Positions 11,557-23,440 of a stretch of 64,000 bases of DNA are shown one piece after another. Position numbers and translations under genes: made by a program. The notes beneath the pieces were generated by a model. The model had not been told where the DNA came from and did not search any database. It saw only the letters and a program-made list of their open reading frames with translations. How positions within the stretch are numbered: position 1 is the stretch's first letter; the number at the start of each line of letters is the position of its first letter. The stretch is taken from positions 62,001 through 126,000 of the forward strand of contig NZ_LZTA01000006.1 of the NCBI RefSeq assembly GCF_001665875.1, in the 5' to 3' direction. Source of the stretch: Mycobacterium sp. 852002-40037_SCH5390672 (GTDB lineage Bacteria; Actinomycetota; Actinomycetes; Mycobacteriales; Mycobacteriaceae).

Positions 11557-12090
11557 TCAGCGCGCGTCGAATCCTTGCGGCCGCACCGGCGCCTCGACGT
11601 CGCGGACATCGATGACCTCGCCGTCGATGTAGTCGCCGTGGCCGCGTCGTCCCTCATCCGCCCGGCTGGGATACGGCGCGGGATACGGCTCCGCGCGGAA
11701 AGCGCTCGCGTAACTGAACCCGGGCATTTGCCGCTGTAACTTGCGTACCGCCCTGGCGGTCAACCCGGGCCCGACGGCCGACCGTACCGGCGGAACGAGC
11801 AGCAACAGGCCCAGGACCGTGCTGACCAGGCCCGGAACGAGAACGAGAAGTGCGGCCAGGCTGACCAGCACACCATCACCGGCCGCAGCGCGTTGTTCGG
11901 CCAGGCCCGAGCGCAGTTGCCCGATCCGGCGGATGAGGTGCGAACCCGCCATCGGGGCCACGATGCCCCAGCCGAGCAGGAAGGTCGCCACCAGCGCCAG
12001 CAGGGTCCAACCCCATCCGATCGTCGATACCAATGCGAAGATCACCGCGAGTTCGACGACGGCGTAGATCAGCAGTAGCCGGGACACCAT
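11557..12090 (-). CDS. fxsA: FxsA family membrane protein
   Basis: 177-aa membrane protein from the ATG at 12090 (MVSRLLLIYAVVELAV). The upstream in-frame start at 12120 would add ten polar residues and is less likely. Hydrophobic segments lie at about residues 4-45 and 75-100, with the FxsA signature region (GWTLLALVATFLLGWGI, later LVPGLVSTVLGLLLLVPP). The soluble tail is charged. FxsA proteins are cytoplasmic-membrane proteins; in E. coli FxsA alleviates phage T7 exclusion by the F plasmid, and the mycobacterial role is unknown. The position matches Rv2053c. Confidence 0.92.
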   Translation of the reverse strand: MVSRLLLIYAVVELAVIFALVSTIGWGWTLLALVATFLLGWGIVAPMAGSHLIRRIGQLRSGLAEQRAAAGDGVLVSLAALLVLVPGLVSTVLGLLLLVPPVRSAVGPGLTARAVRKLQRQMPGFSYASAFRAEPYPAPYPSRADEGRRGHGDYIDGEVIDVRDVEAPVRPQGFDAR

Positions 12091-12163
12091 GCCAGACCAA
12101 CGTCCGCGGACCGCGTCCAAGTTCCCGTGGTGCTCGCCGTCGTGATTGCAGTTAGATGACGCT

Positions 12164-12871
12164 ATGACGACGATTCAGATCGATACCCCCGGCGGAGCGA
12201 TCGATGCGTTACTGAGCACGCCTTCGGGACAAGGCCCATGGCCGGGTGTGGTGGTGATCCACGATGCGATCGGGTACGGCCGGGACAAGCAGTCGATCAA
12301 TGACCGTATCGCCGCGGCGGGATATCTGGCGCTCACCCCGAACCTGTATGCCCGCGGCGGCCGCATCCGCTGCATCACGCGCGTCATGAAGGAGCTGCAG
12401 ACGCAGCGCGGCCGCGCCCTCGATGACATCCTGGCCGCGCGCGATCACCTGAAAGCCATGCCGGAATCTTCCGGCCAGGTCGGCATCGCGGGTTTCTGCA
12501 TGGGCGGCCAGTTCGCTCTTGTCATGTCGCCCAAGGGTTTCGGCGCCTCCGCGCCGTTCTATGGCACTCCGCTGCCCCGCGACCTCGACAAGACGCTCGA
12601 CGGCGCCTGCCCGGTTGTGGCCAGCTTCGGCGGCCGCGACCCGCTGGGGCGAGGTGCGCCCGAGAAGCTGAACAAGACCATCGCCGCCAAGAACATCACC
12701 GCCGACTTGAAGACGTATCCCGGCGTTGGACACAGCTTCGCCAACGAGCTGCCCGCCCAACCGCTGCTTCGCATTGCGGGTTTCGGTTACGACCGGGACG
12801 CCACCGAGGACGCGTGGCGGCGGGTATTCGCGTTCTTCGGCGAGCATCTGGGAACGGGCGCCGCGACGTAG
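12164..12871 (+). CDS. Dienelactone hydrolase family protein, Rv2054-like
   Basis: 235-aa alpha/beta hydrolase. The nucleophile elbow is GFCMGG (Cys, as in dienelactone hydrolases), followed by an acidic region (SFGGRDPLG) and a C-terminal His in YPGVGHSF. It is soluble and cytoplasmic. The ATG at 12164 begins MTTIQIDTPGG, the natural start of the fold; the earlier in-frame ATG at 12146 adds MQLDDA. It is divergent from fxsA and converges with the DJ-1 gene with only 4 bp between stops. Substrate unknown. Confidence 0.9.
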   Translation: MTTIQIDTPGGAIDALLSTPSGQGPWPGVVVIHDAIGYGRDKQSINDRIAAAGYLALTPNLYARGGRIRCITRVMKELQTQRGRALDDILAARDHLKAMPESSGQVGIAGFCMGGQFALVMSPKGFGASAPFYGTPLPRDLDKTLDGACPVVASFGGRDPLGRGAPEKLNKTIAAKNITADLKTYPGVGHSFANELPAQPLLRIAGFGYDRDATEDAWRRVFAFFGEHLGTGAAT

Positions 12872-12875
12872 TCGG

Positions 12876-13739
12876 TCAGCGGGCCGCGTTCAGCTTCTGC
12901 GACAACACCGTTGCGAACGTGTGGGTATCGCCGGGCCAGCGCGCCGACACGTAGCCACCGTCATCGACGACGAATGCGGGTCGCGAGTCGGTCGGCGTAT
13001 CGCGCACCATTCCCGACGTTTTGAGCCGCCAGTGCGGCGACCCGCGGTCGACGTCACGGAAATCGGCGGGATCTTCAAGTGCGCGAGTGACTTCCGACTG
13101 CACCGACATGTACCCGCCGGCTTGGTCCGGTTCCTCGGTGTACGTCCGGTAGTAATCCGGATCCCAGAACCGGGTGAATCGGGTGAGGCGCCAGGCCAAA
13201 CGCTCCATTGCCCACGTCAACGCGGTGGTCTTGCGCCCGTACAGGACGGAACGGCCGGTGTTGGGGTCGATGCTGCGCGCGGCGAGCAGTACCCCGTGAC
13301 AGATGGCGGCCACCACCAGCCCGCGGGTGAAGGCCTCGACGACCAGCCGGTGCAGGATGTCGCTGTCGATGTAGCTGCGCATCCCGCGGGCACGATGCCC
13401 ACCTGGTAACAGCACCGCGTCGACATCGTCGAGCGTGGCTTGTGCCCAGCCGAGCGGATGCTGAAACTCCTTGGAGTGCAACATGTCCCGATAGGCGTTG
13501 CGCCCGTCTTTGTTGGCGCGCAGCATCAGGCCGATCAGCGGGACGGCGCCCAGCACTGGCAGCGCGGACCAGATGTCCAATCCGCGCCCCGTCACCATGA
13601 TGTCGTCGGCCACCCCGGGGGTGGCGGTTTCGGTCGCGAAGACCACCCGGTGGCCGCCTCGTGTCAGCACCCGCCAGCTGACCGCGACCTCGGTCGGGTC
13701 GAAGTCGCGGTCTGGGATCGGGATGAGAACCGTCGCCAT
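12876..13739 (-). CDS. DJ-1/PfpI (type 1 glutamine amidotransferase-like) protein
   Basis: 287-aa protein with a flavodoxin-like DJ-1/PfpI core. It starts MATVLIPIPDRDFDPTE. The nucleophile-elbow Cys is in AAICHGV (residues ~142-148), preceded by VDAVLLPGGHRARGMRSY. The family includes chaperones, deglycases and amidase-like proteins, and the exact activity cannot be told. It lies upstream of, and on the same strand as, nothing obviously related; the F420-type oxidoreductase gene at 13752-14141 is 12 bp away on the same strand, so the two may be cotranscribed. In M. tuberculosis this interval (Rv2055c-Rv2060) instead carries ribosomal-protein paralogues and zinc transport genes. Confidence 0.88.
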   Translation of the reverse strand: MATVLIPIPDRDFDPTEVAVSWRVLTRGGHRVVFATETATPGVADDIMVTGRGLDIWSALPVLGAVPLIGLMLRANKDGRNAYRDMLHSKEFQHPLGWAQATLDDVDAVLLPGGHRARGMRSYIDSDILHRLVVEAFTRGLVVAAICHGVLLAARSIDPNTGRSVLYGRKTTALTWAMERLAWRLTRFTRFWDPDYYRTYTEEPDQAGGYMSVQSEVTRALEDPADFRDVDRGSPHWRLKTSGMVRDTPTDSRPAFVVDDGGYVSARWPGDTHTFATVLSQKLNAAR

Positions 13740-13751
13740 GACGCCTTGGGT

Positions 13752-14141
13752 TCAGGCCACTTTCAGCTCGAGGCCGACGTTGTTGTCCATGCCGCCGCGC
13801 AGCTTGCTGAAGAAGTTGAACACCTTGCCCACGATGCCGTAGCGCCGGCCGATCGCGTCGTAGACGGCGGAAGTTTCGGACTTGTCCAGGATGGCCGCGG
13901 TTCCCTCGACGGCTTCGCTGGTCGGGCGGCCGTTCATGGTGCAGGTGGCCAACGTGACCCGCGGGGTGTTGCGGATTCGCTTGACCTTCCACGACTTTTC
14001 TCCGGTGATGACCAGAAGCCGGTCGCCGCGCTGCTTGTCCAGGGCCGCCCAGATCGGCGTCGGCTTGGGCCTGCCGTCCTTGGTGAACGTGGTGAGCAGG
14101 ATGTACTGCGTCTTGGCGAGGTCGGCGAAGGTTGGTGTCAC
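13752..14141 (-). CDS. PPOX-class F420-dependent enzyme, Rv2061c-like
   Basis: 129-aa split-barrel flavin/deazaflavin fold protein. Visible motifs are the N-terminal TQYILLTTFTKDGRPKPTPI and the central LLVITGEKSWKVKRIRNTP, typical of the FDOR/PPOX class that uses F420 or FMN. It is cytosolic with unknown substrate. The GTG start at 14141 gives MTPTFADLAKTQY. It is divergent from the accessory operon at 14269, with the 37-bp palindrome in the shared upstream region. The position and similarity match Rv2061c. Confidence 0.88.
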   Translation of the reverse strand: MTPTFADLAKTQYILLTTFTKDGRPKPTPIWAALDKQRGDRLLVITGEKSWKVKRIRNTPRVTLATCTMNGRPTSEAVEGTAAILDKSETSAVYDAIGRRYGIVGKVFNFFSKLRGGMDNNVGLELKVA

Positions 14142-14206
14142 CTGAACAACGTACCGCTGCGCGGCCTCAACGTTGACATCCTCGGCGTGCGGCTGACATA
14201 GTCATG

Positions 14207-14243
14207 ACACCTTAAGCGAAAAGGTTATTTTCACTTAAGGTGT
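14207..14243. promoter_or_regulatory. 37-bp inverted repeat, candidate TetR operator
   Basis: The arms are ACACCTTAAGCGAAAA (14207-14222) and TTTTCACTTAAGGTGT (14228-14243), separated by 5 bp. They pair over 16 positions with one mismatch. The site lies 26 bp upstream of the GTG at 14269 and between divergent genes. It is far more A+T-rich than its surroundings. The third gene of the downstream operon encodes a TetR regulator, so autoregulation through this operator is the simplest reading. That link is inference; the symmetry is directly visible. Confidence 0.75.
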
Positions 14244-14268
14244 AGAGCGCCGATCGAAGTAGGGAATC

Positions 14269-15513
14269 GTGAGCGATCCGAAGAAGCCGCTGTCATGGTT
14301 GCCGTTCACGATCGCCGAGGCGGCTTTGGGGCCGGAATCTCCGGGTGAAACCCGCAATCCCGATGTGTTCCAAGCGTGGTCACACCTGTTGAGCCGGCTC
14401 GACGACGCCGCGCAGAGCGTCGAATCCGAGTCGGCCAGCCACAATCGAATCGACGCCGCTGCCGGGATCCGGCACCTGCTGGTACTGCTCACCGCGGGTA
14501 TCGATGAGGTGCTGCGATTCGACCCGGACCCGGTCTTGCGCGTCCAACGCACCAGCACCGACGACATCGCGACCTGGGGTATGGAGTGCCCGGATTGCCT
14601 CTACACCCGCGCCGCGCTGCGCGGCGGGGAGAGCTATCGACTGTTCGGCAATCGCGGCACCGCCCGCTACGTCGGACTGCAGACGATGAACGGCATCACC
14701 GCGATCGCGAACGAGTTGGTCGACGAGCTCGAGACGGATCCGGACGGCAACTTCGAGGTGGTGCTGTCAGCCTCTGAACAGCCGGGGCGAGCGGGCAATT
14801 GGATGCGCATCGAAGGTGAACATCCCACTTTGACGGTGCGGCATTTCTTCTATGACTGGAATACCGAGGTGGCATCGTCGCTGCGCATCGAGCGACTCGG
14901 CGACGCCGTACCGGTCACCCGCCGTCCCGTCGATCCGGACTTGGCGGTGACACGGCAGCTGATCGCCCTCGGCGCCTTTGTCGCGGACAACCTGGCGTTC
15001 TTTTCGCAGTTCGGCGCCGCCGCACCCCCCAACGGTTTCCTGCCCCCGATCGACCGCACCGACATCGGAGCCGCCGCGGAGAACAGGCCGGTGATCGGCC
15101 GGTGGCAGCTGTGCCCGGGCGAGGCACTCATCGTCGAAGTGCAACCGCCGGAAGGCATCTACTGGAGCTTCTCGATTGGCAACCCGTGGTGGGAGACGAT
15201 TCACTATGGACGCCACCAGTCCAGCCTGAATGCCCATCAGGCCGTGGTGGACTCCGATGGGCTGGTGCGAGTCGTGCTGTGCGATCGTGATCCCGGAATC
15301 GCCAATTGGCTTGACACCGCCGGGCACAGCAACGGTCCGATCATCCTGCGCTGCGTGCGTACCGAAACTGCGCCCACGCCCACGACACGAGTCGTGCCGT
15401 TCGATGATCTCCGCGCCGAATTGCCTTCGGACACTGTCCAAGTCAGCCGTGAAGAGCGTGGATCCGTCCTCGCGGCGCGTCGCCGCGCGGTGCATGAGAG
15501 GTTCGGACGGTGA
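14269..15513 (+). CDS. DUF1214 domain-containing protein
   Basis: 414-aa protein starting at GTG 14269 (MSDPKKPLSWLPF). No signal peptide or TM segment is evident. The C-terminal half resembles DUF1214: it includes EALIVEVQPPEGIYWSFSIGNPWWET-like text at residues ~283-310, and a later LCDRDPGIANWLDTAGH. Function unknown. It is the first gene of a tightly packed operon. Its stop overlaps the GTG of the sulfotransferase gene (15510-15513), so expression is probably coupled. The pairing suggests a role in modifying a lipid or sterol-like molecule, but nothing in the sequence names the substrate. Confidence 0.8.
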   Translation: MSDPKKPLSWLPFTIAEAALGPESPGETRNPDVFQAWSHLLSRLDDAAQSVESESASHNRIDAAAGIRHLLVLLTAGIDEVLRFDPDPVLRVQRTSTDDIATWGMECPDCLYTRAALRGGESYRLFGNRGTARYVGLQTMNGITAIANELVDELETDPDGNFEVVLSASEQPGRAGNWMRIEGEHPTLTVRHFFYDWNTEVASSLRIERLGDAVPVTRRPVDPDLAVTRQLIALGAFVADNLAFFSQFGAAAPPNGFLPPIDRTDIGAAAENRPVIGRWQLCPGEALIVEVQPPEGIYWSFSIGNPWWETIHYGRHQSSLNAHQAVVDSDGLVRVVLCDRDPGIANWLDTAGHSNGPIILRCVRTETAPTPTTRVVPFDDLRAELPSDTVQVSREERGSVLAARRRAVHERFGR

Positions 15514-16655
15514 CATTCGATGCCGACGAGTTAGAGGACGGTGCCCGAACCGCGACCGGTCTCGACGATTTCGGTGCGTCGTATTACCGCGAAGGACTCG
15601 AACGCATCGTCGAAGCGCTGAACACCGAGGCGGACCTCAACGACACAGGGCAAGTCATCCAGCACGCCACCATCAGCAACGCCCTGATCCAGCGCCTCAA
15701 GGTCGAGGACGCCTACCGCCAGCACCCCGAGATCGACGACCAGGCGGTCGGCGGCCCGGTCTTCGTCATCGGCCTACCCCGCACCGGGACCACTGCGCTG
15801 AGCCAGCTGGTGGCCGCCGATCCGCAGTTCCGCTCGCTGCGGATGTGGGAATCGCAAGCACCGACCCCACCGCCGGAGGCCGCCACCGAACACAGCGACC
15901 CGCGGATCGCGCAGGCCGAGGCCGGCCTGAAGATGCTCGACGACATGTTTCCGTTGATGAAAACCTTGTACAACTCCGAGCCCACGGCCCCGACCGAATG
16001 CCAGGACCTGATGGGAATGAGCTTCCGTACCTTCCACTTCGACGGCGCCGTTCGTGCACCCGGCTATCTCGCGTGGTTGATGGGCTGCGACATGCGCGGA
16101 ACCTACCTTTTTCATCGGCGGGCGCTCCGGCTGTTGCAATGGCACTGCCCACCGGTGCTGTGGCATCTCAAGACGCCCGTGCACATGTTCGCCCTCGACG
16201 CGCTCGTTGAGGCCTACCCCGACGCCAAATTCCTGTGGAGCCATCGCGATCCGGCCAAAGTGATGGGTTCGGTCTGCAGCCTGATTCGGTATGTCCGCAG
16301 CTGGAGCAGCGACCGCGACGATCCCAGGGAGCTCGGCGCCGAACAAGTCAACAGCTGGGTTGAAGGTGTCGGTCGGGCAATGGATTTCCGCAGCCGGATG
16401 GGCAACCACCGATTCGCCGACGTCTCGTTCGCGGACCTGCAAAACGATCCGGTGGGCACGCTGCAAACCGGCTACGACACCTTGGGCTTGACGTTCACCG
16501 ATGCCACCCATGCCTCCGTCAAGCGTTGGGCCGCAGATCACCGACCGGGCTCCCGCGGCGCACATGACTACGACCTGGCCGACTACGGCCTGACACCCGA
16601 AGGCGTCCGCGAGCGGTTCGCGGACTATCTGTCCGCCTACGACGCGACTGCGTGA
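15510..16655 (+). CDS. Sulfotransferase family protein
   Basis: 381-aa putative PAPS-dependent sulfotransferase. The 5'-phosphosulfate-binding loop is VFVIGLPRTGTTALSQL (residues ~84-100). The mid-protein motif LWSHRDPAKVMGSVCSL (around residue 235-251) resembles the 3'-phosphate-binding region. The C-terminal HRPGSRGAHDY fits the family. It is cytosolic. The GTG start overlaps the upstream stop by 4 bp, and the TetR gene follows after 4 bp. Such enzymes are numerous in mycobacteria and most have unknown acceptors. Confidence 0.88.
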   Translation: MTFDADELEDGARTATGLDDFGASYYREGLERIVEALNTEADLNDTGQVIQHATISNALIQRLKVEDAYRQHPEIDDQAVGGPVFVIGLPRTGTTALSQLVAADPQFRSLRMWESQAPTPPPEAATEHSDPRIAQAEAGLKMLDDMFPLMKTLYNSEPTAPTECQDLMGMSFRTFHFDGAVRAPGYLAWLMGCDMRGTYLFHRRALRLLQWHCPPVLWHLKTPVHMFALDALVEAYPDAKFLWSHRDPAKVMGSVCSLIRYVRSWSSDRDDPRELGAEQVNSWVEGVGRAMDFRSRMGNHRFADVSFADLQNDPVGTLQTGYDTLGLTFTDATHASVKRWAADHRPGSRGAHDYDLADYGLTPEGVRERFADYLSAYDATA

Positions 16656-16659
16656 ATCC

Positions 16660-17292
16660 GTGAACACCCCCCGCACTCGACGACGCGACAAGCTCGGTCC
16701 GGACGCAGCAGTGCGCCGCGAGATCCTGGCCGCCGCGTCAACGGTATTGCGCGAACAGGGAATCGGGAAGCTCAGCATCGGCGCGGTCCTGGAACGAGCC
16801 GCCCTGGGTACCAGAGCGTTCTACCGCCATTTCGAATCCAAGGACGACTTGGTGATCGCGCTCTTCCTCGACATGGCGCGCACTGAGGGACGCCGACTGC
16901 GACGGCGAATGGCGGCCGCCGTCAAGGAGATCGACGCGGTTGCAGCGTGGATCGATGGACGACTCGACTTGGCATTCGACGACAACATCAAATCCGATTT
17001 GCGTCGCCTGTCGTTGGAAGCTCAGTCACAGTCCCCCGCACTGGTCCAGCCCGCGTACGCCGAAATGCTCAAACCGCTCAGCGACGCGCTCCAGCGGGGT
17101 CTGCAGAGCGGCGTGTTCCACCACGTCGACCCGACCATCGACGCCCAGTTCATTCACGGGGTGGTGTGGGCGGGCATCAACCAGCACTGGGCGACGGGCG
17201 ATGGCGATCGCGAGGATCTCCGCGAACGCATGGTTGCGTTTTGCCTGCGTGGGCTGGGCGTGCGGGTCGGAGAATCGATCAAAGGAGACTAG
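16660..17292 (+). CDS. TetR family transcriptional regulator
   Basis: 210-aa regulator. The N-terminal helix-turn-helix spans about residues 18-65: REILAAASTVLREQGIGKLS leads into ALGTRAFYRHFESKDDL, the classic TetR recognition helix and flanking text. The remaining ligand-binding region is variable and gives no substrate clue. It starts at GTG 16660, 4 bp after the sulfotransferase stop. Its gene is inside the operon downstream of the 14207-14243 palindrome, so it likely represses its own operon. Confidence 0.92.
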   Translation: MNTPRTRRRDKLGPDAAVRREILAAASTVLREQGIGKLSIGAVLERAALGTRAFYRHFESKDDLVIALFLDMARTEGRRLRRRMAAAVKEIDAVAAWIDGRLDLAFDDNIKSDLRRLSLEAQSQSPALVQPAYAEMLKPLSDALQRGLQSGVFHHVDPTIDAQFIHGVVWAGINQHWATGDGDREDLRERMVAFCLRGLGVRVGESIKGD

Positions 17293-17294
17293 CG

Positions 17295-18098
17295 ATGGAC
17301 CTGGGTTTTGCCGGATCGACGGCCGTGGTCACCGGGGGCAGCAAGGGTATGGGACTGGCAATCGCCGAAACCCTGGCGACCGAAGGGGCCAGCGTGGCGG
17401 TGATGGCCAGGAGCCGGGAATCGCTCGATGCCGCCGTCACGTCGCTGCGCCGCGCGGGCGCTCCGGATGCCGTGGGAATCAGCGTCGATATGACCGATGC
17501 CGCGTCGATCGTCGATGGTTTCGACGCGGTCTCGCAACGTTGGGGACAACTCAACAGCCTCGTCCATACGATCGGACCGGGCGACGGTTATTTCGAGCAG
17601 ATGGACGACGCCCAGTGGGACGAGGCGTTCACCCTCGGCACGATGTCGGCTGTTCGATCAATTCGCGCCTGTTTGCCGCTGCTGCGCGCCGCGGACTGGG
17701 CGCGAATCGTGACGTTGTCCGCGCATTCGATTCAGCGCCAGAACCCGCGGATCATCGCCTACACGGCATCGAAATCGGCCTTGGCCAGCGTCACCAAGAA
17801 CCTGTCGAAAAGCCTTGCCGCGGACGGCATCCTGGTCGACTGCGTGTGCCCGGGAACCATTGTGACCGCGAGCTTCACCGAGGCACTCAAAGACATCCTC
17901 GCCGCCGATGGACTCGACGCCACCAATCCGGTCGATGTCATGACCTGGATCGACAACAACTTTCACCAGCCCTGCGACCTCGGCCGTGCCGGCCTTCCCG
18001 AAGAGGTCGCTTCCCTCACCGCATACCTGGCATCGCGGCGCAACGGCTACGTCACCGGCGCAACCGTCAACGTGGACGGCGGGTCCGACTTCATCTGA
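17295..18098 (+). CDS. Short-chain dehydrogenase/reductase
   Basis: 267-aa classical SDR. The cofactor motif is TGGSKGMGLAIAE (residues ~13-25), the catalytic pair is in YTASKSA (Tyr-x3-Lys), and the C-terminus is VTGATVNVDGGSDFI. It is an NAD(P)-dependent oxidoreductase of unknown substrate. The ATG at 17295 follows a strong RBS (AAAGGAG, 17281-17287) that overlaps the end of the TetR gene. It is the last gene of the DUF1214-sulfotransferase-TetR-SDR operon and converges on cobN with 5 bp between stops. Confidence 0.93.
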   Translation: MDLGFAGSTAVVTGGSKGMGLAIAETLATEGASVAVMARSRESLDAAVTSLRRAGAPDAVGISVDMTDAASIVDGFDAVSQRWGQLNSLVHTIGPGDGYFEQMDDAQWDEAFTLGTMSAVRSIRACLPLLRAADWARIVTLSAHSIQRQNPRIIAYTASKSALASVTKNLSKSLAADGILVDCVCPGTIVTASFTEALKDILAADGLDATNPVDVMTWIDNNFHQPCDLGRAGLPEEVASLTAYLASRRNGYVTGATVNVDGGSDFI

Positions 18099-18103
18099 AG
18101 GCG

Positions 18104-21679
<3,576 letters not shown>

Positions 21680-21737
21680 GCATCATTCGTACCCCAACGG
21701 GGCGCCGTCGTGCCTAGTGGGCCGCGACCCAGACCGC

Positions 21738-22418
21738 TCAACCGCCCAGCATCGCCGCTATCCGGCCGGCAACCTGTTGGGCCATGACCCGGGCCGGTCC
21801 GTCCTTCGCCGGTTCGTAACGGTCCGCGAGGGCGTCATAGTCGGCGCCGGCGATCGACCCGTGATCGGCCGCCAGTTCGACCACCTCCACCGGCCAACCG
21901 ACCCCTTTCAGGCGGGCGGCGAAGTCTCTGCTGGCGTCCACCGGCACGACGTCATCGTCGAGACCGTGCAGCAACGTGAATGGCGAACAGATATCGGAAG
22001 CGGTGAGTCCATCGGTCAGCGGGGCACCGGAGATCGGATCGGGGACCATGAAAGCTCCGGCGAGGCAGACCGTGTGTGCGGGGGCGAAGTCGAATTGCGC
22101 CGCGTGCAGCGTGACGCCCGCCGCGGCGGCGCCGCCTATCGACCACCCGACGAGCAGGATGCGCTCGGCGTCGGCGGCGAGGTTGCGGGCGAACTCCAGG
22201 GACTGCAACAGGTCCGCACGCCCGCCGTCCTCGGCGTGGGAGTTCCAGTCGGGGGCGATCACCACCGCAGATCGACCGGCCAGCATGCCGGCCAGGGGGC
22301 CGACGGCGCGCCGGGCATCGGTTTGCGCGCCATGCCACAGCAAAATCGTGGATGGCGCAGGCTCGCCGAAGACATCGGCCAGCCGGCCCGGGGCATATTC
22401 CATCGTCCTCACGGACAC
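21738..22418 (-). CDS. Alpha/beta hydrolase
   Basis: 226-aa alpha/beta hydrolase. An early HGA oxyanion motif (LLWHGAQTD) precedes the nucleophile elbow GWSIGG (Ser). An acidic residue is in LLHGLDDDVVP and a His is in LAADHGSI, which together complete a plausible triad. GTG start at 22418. It is soluble, with unknown substrate. It lies 58 bp downstream of cobN's start on the same strand, and after the decayed ABC locus. I do not recall an orthologue at this position in M. tuberculosis. Confidence 0.82.
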   Translation of the reverse strand: MSVRTMEYAPGRLADVFGEPAPSTILLWHGAQTDARRAVGPLAGMLAGRSAVVIAPDWNSHAEDGGRADLLQSLEFARNLAADAERILLVGWSIGGAAAAGVTLHAAQFDFAPAHTVCLAGAFMVPDPISGAPLTDGLTASDICSPFTLLHGLDDDVVPVDASRDFAARLKGVGWPVEVVELAADHGSIAGADYDALADRYEPAKDGPARVMAQQVAGRIAAMLGG

Positions 22419-22491
22419 CAGGATGCCCGTACTGACGTGTGTTCAATCCTCCGGGGTTCAGGTAACCCCCTTTCGGCCATAACTTCTCAGA

Positions 22492-23440
22492 TCAGCTGGC
22501 GAGGCATTGTCGCAGTGCATCATTGAATCGCCGGTCGACCCAGTTGGCGAACCTGGGCGACGATGCGAGTTGGCCCGGGACGCGAACAGGTCGGCCAGTT
22601 TCTGTTCCGATGCGACCACGTCGTCACCGAGTTCGGTCGGTAATCGCAGGCTGCGGTTCGCCGCAACCGCCGCCACGTGAGACTCCAACCCCACTGCGGC
22701 AGAATAGTTTTGGGCCCACTCCTGCGGATGGGCCCGGGCCCACTGCACACCCTTTTCAAAACGTACCAGCAGGTCGGACAGCGCCGTGTTGCGTTTCGGA
22801 TCGTCCAGCGCCTGGTCGGATGCGACGCCGACCCAGTCGCCGTTGGTGACGCCCTGCGCCTCGGCGATGCTGCGCACCGGGATCTGCCGCTCGACCTGGG
22901 CCGTGTACGGATCCCAGATGGCCCACGCGTCGGCCTGGTGTTGGCTGAACGCCGACAGCGCATCTGCGGGCTGCAGAAACACGAACTTCACCTCGGCGGG
23001 TTTGAGCCCGGCCTTGTCCAGCTGGGCCAGCAGGTTGGCGTGCGACGAGCTGCCCTTGGCGACGGCGATCGCCTTCCCGCGCAAGCCGGAGACCGAAGTG
23101 ATCGGCGAATCAGCATGCACCAGAATGCGATTGCCCGCCCCGCCGCCACGGTACGCGGAAACCGCCTTGATCCGTGCGTTGCTGGCGGCCCCGAAGATCG
23201 GCGGCGTATTGCCGGTGATCGCGAAGTCGATCTTGCCCGCGGTGGCCGCCTCGACCTGCGGTGGCCCGGAGGTGAACGTCGAAAACGCGACACGGTAGGG
23301 CAGGTTGTCCAGCTGCCTCGCGGCGCGCAGCAGCGCTTCGGTGCCACCCTTCTGATCCCCCACCTGCAGTGTGAGACCCGACAACTCCGATAACGGCACC
23401 GCGACCGGCGGCGGCTTTGGCCCCAAACAGTGTGCGACGC
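22492..23440 (-). pseudogene. Decayed SsuA-like ABC substrate-binding protein
   Basis: The body of a sulfonate/nitrate-type periplasmic binding protein is recognisable: LSGLTLQVGDQKGGTEALL, then FSTFTSGPPQVEAATAGKID and DAWAIWDPYTAQVE. No start codon, signal peptide or lipobox precedes it; the upstream codons in this frame are antisense-like filler that overlaps the permease 3' end. Near 22565 the frame shifts: a different frame continues FANWVDRRFNDALRQ and ends at a stop at 22492-22494, which looks like the natural C-terminus. Loss of the 5' end plus a 3' frameshift points to a pseudogene. Sequencing error remains possible for the 3' shift. Confidence 0.75.
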
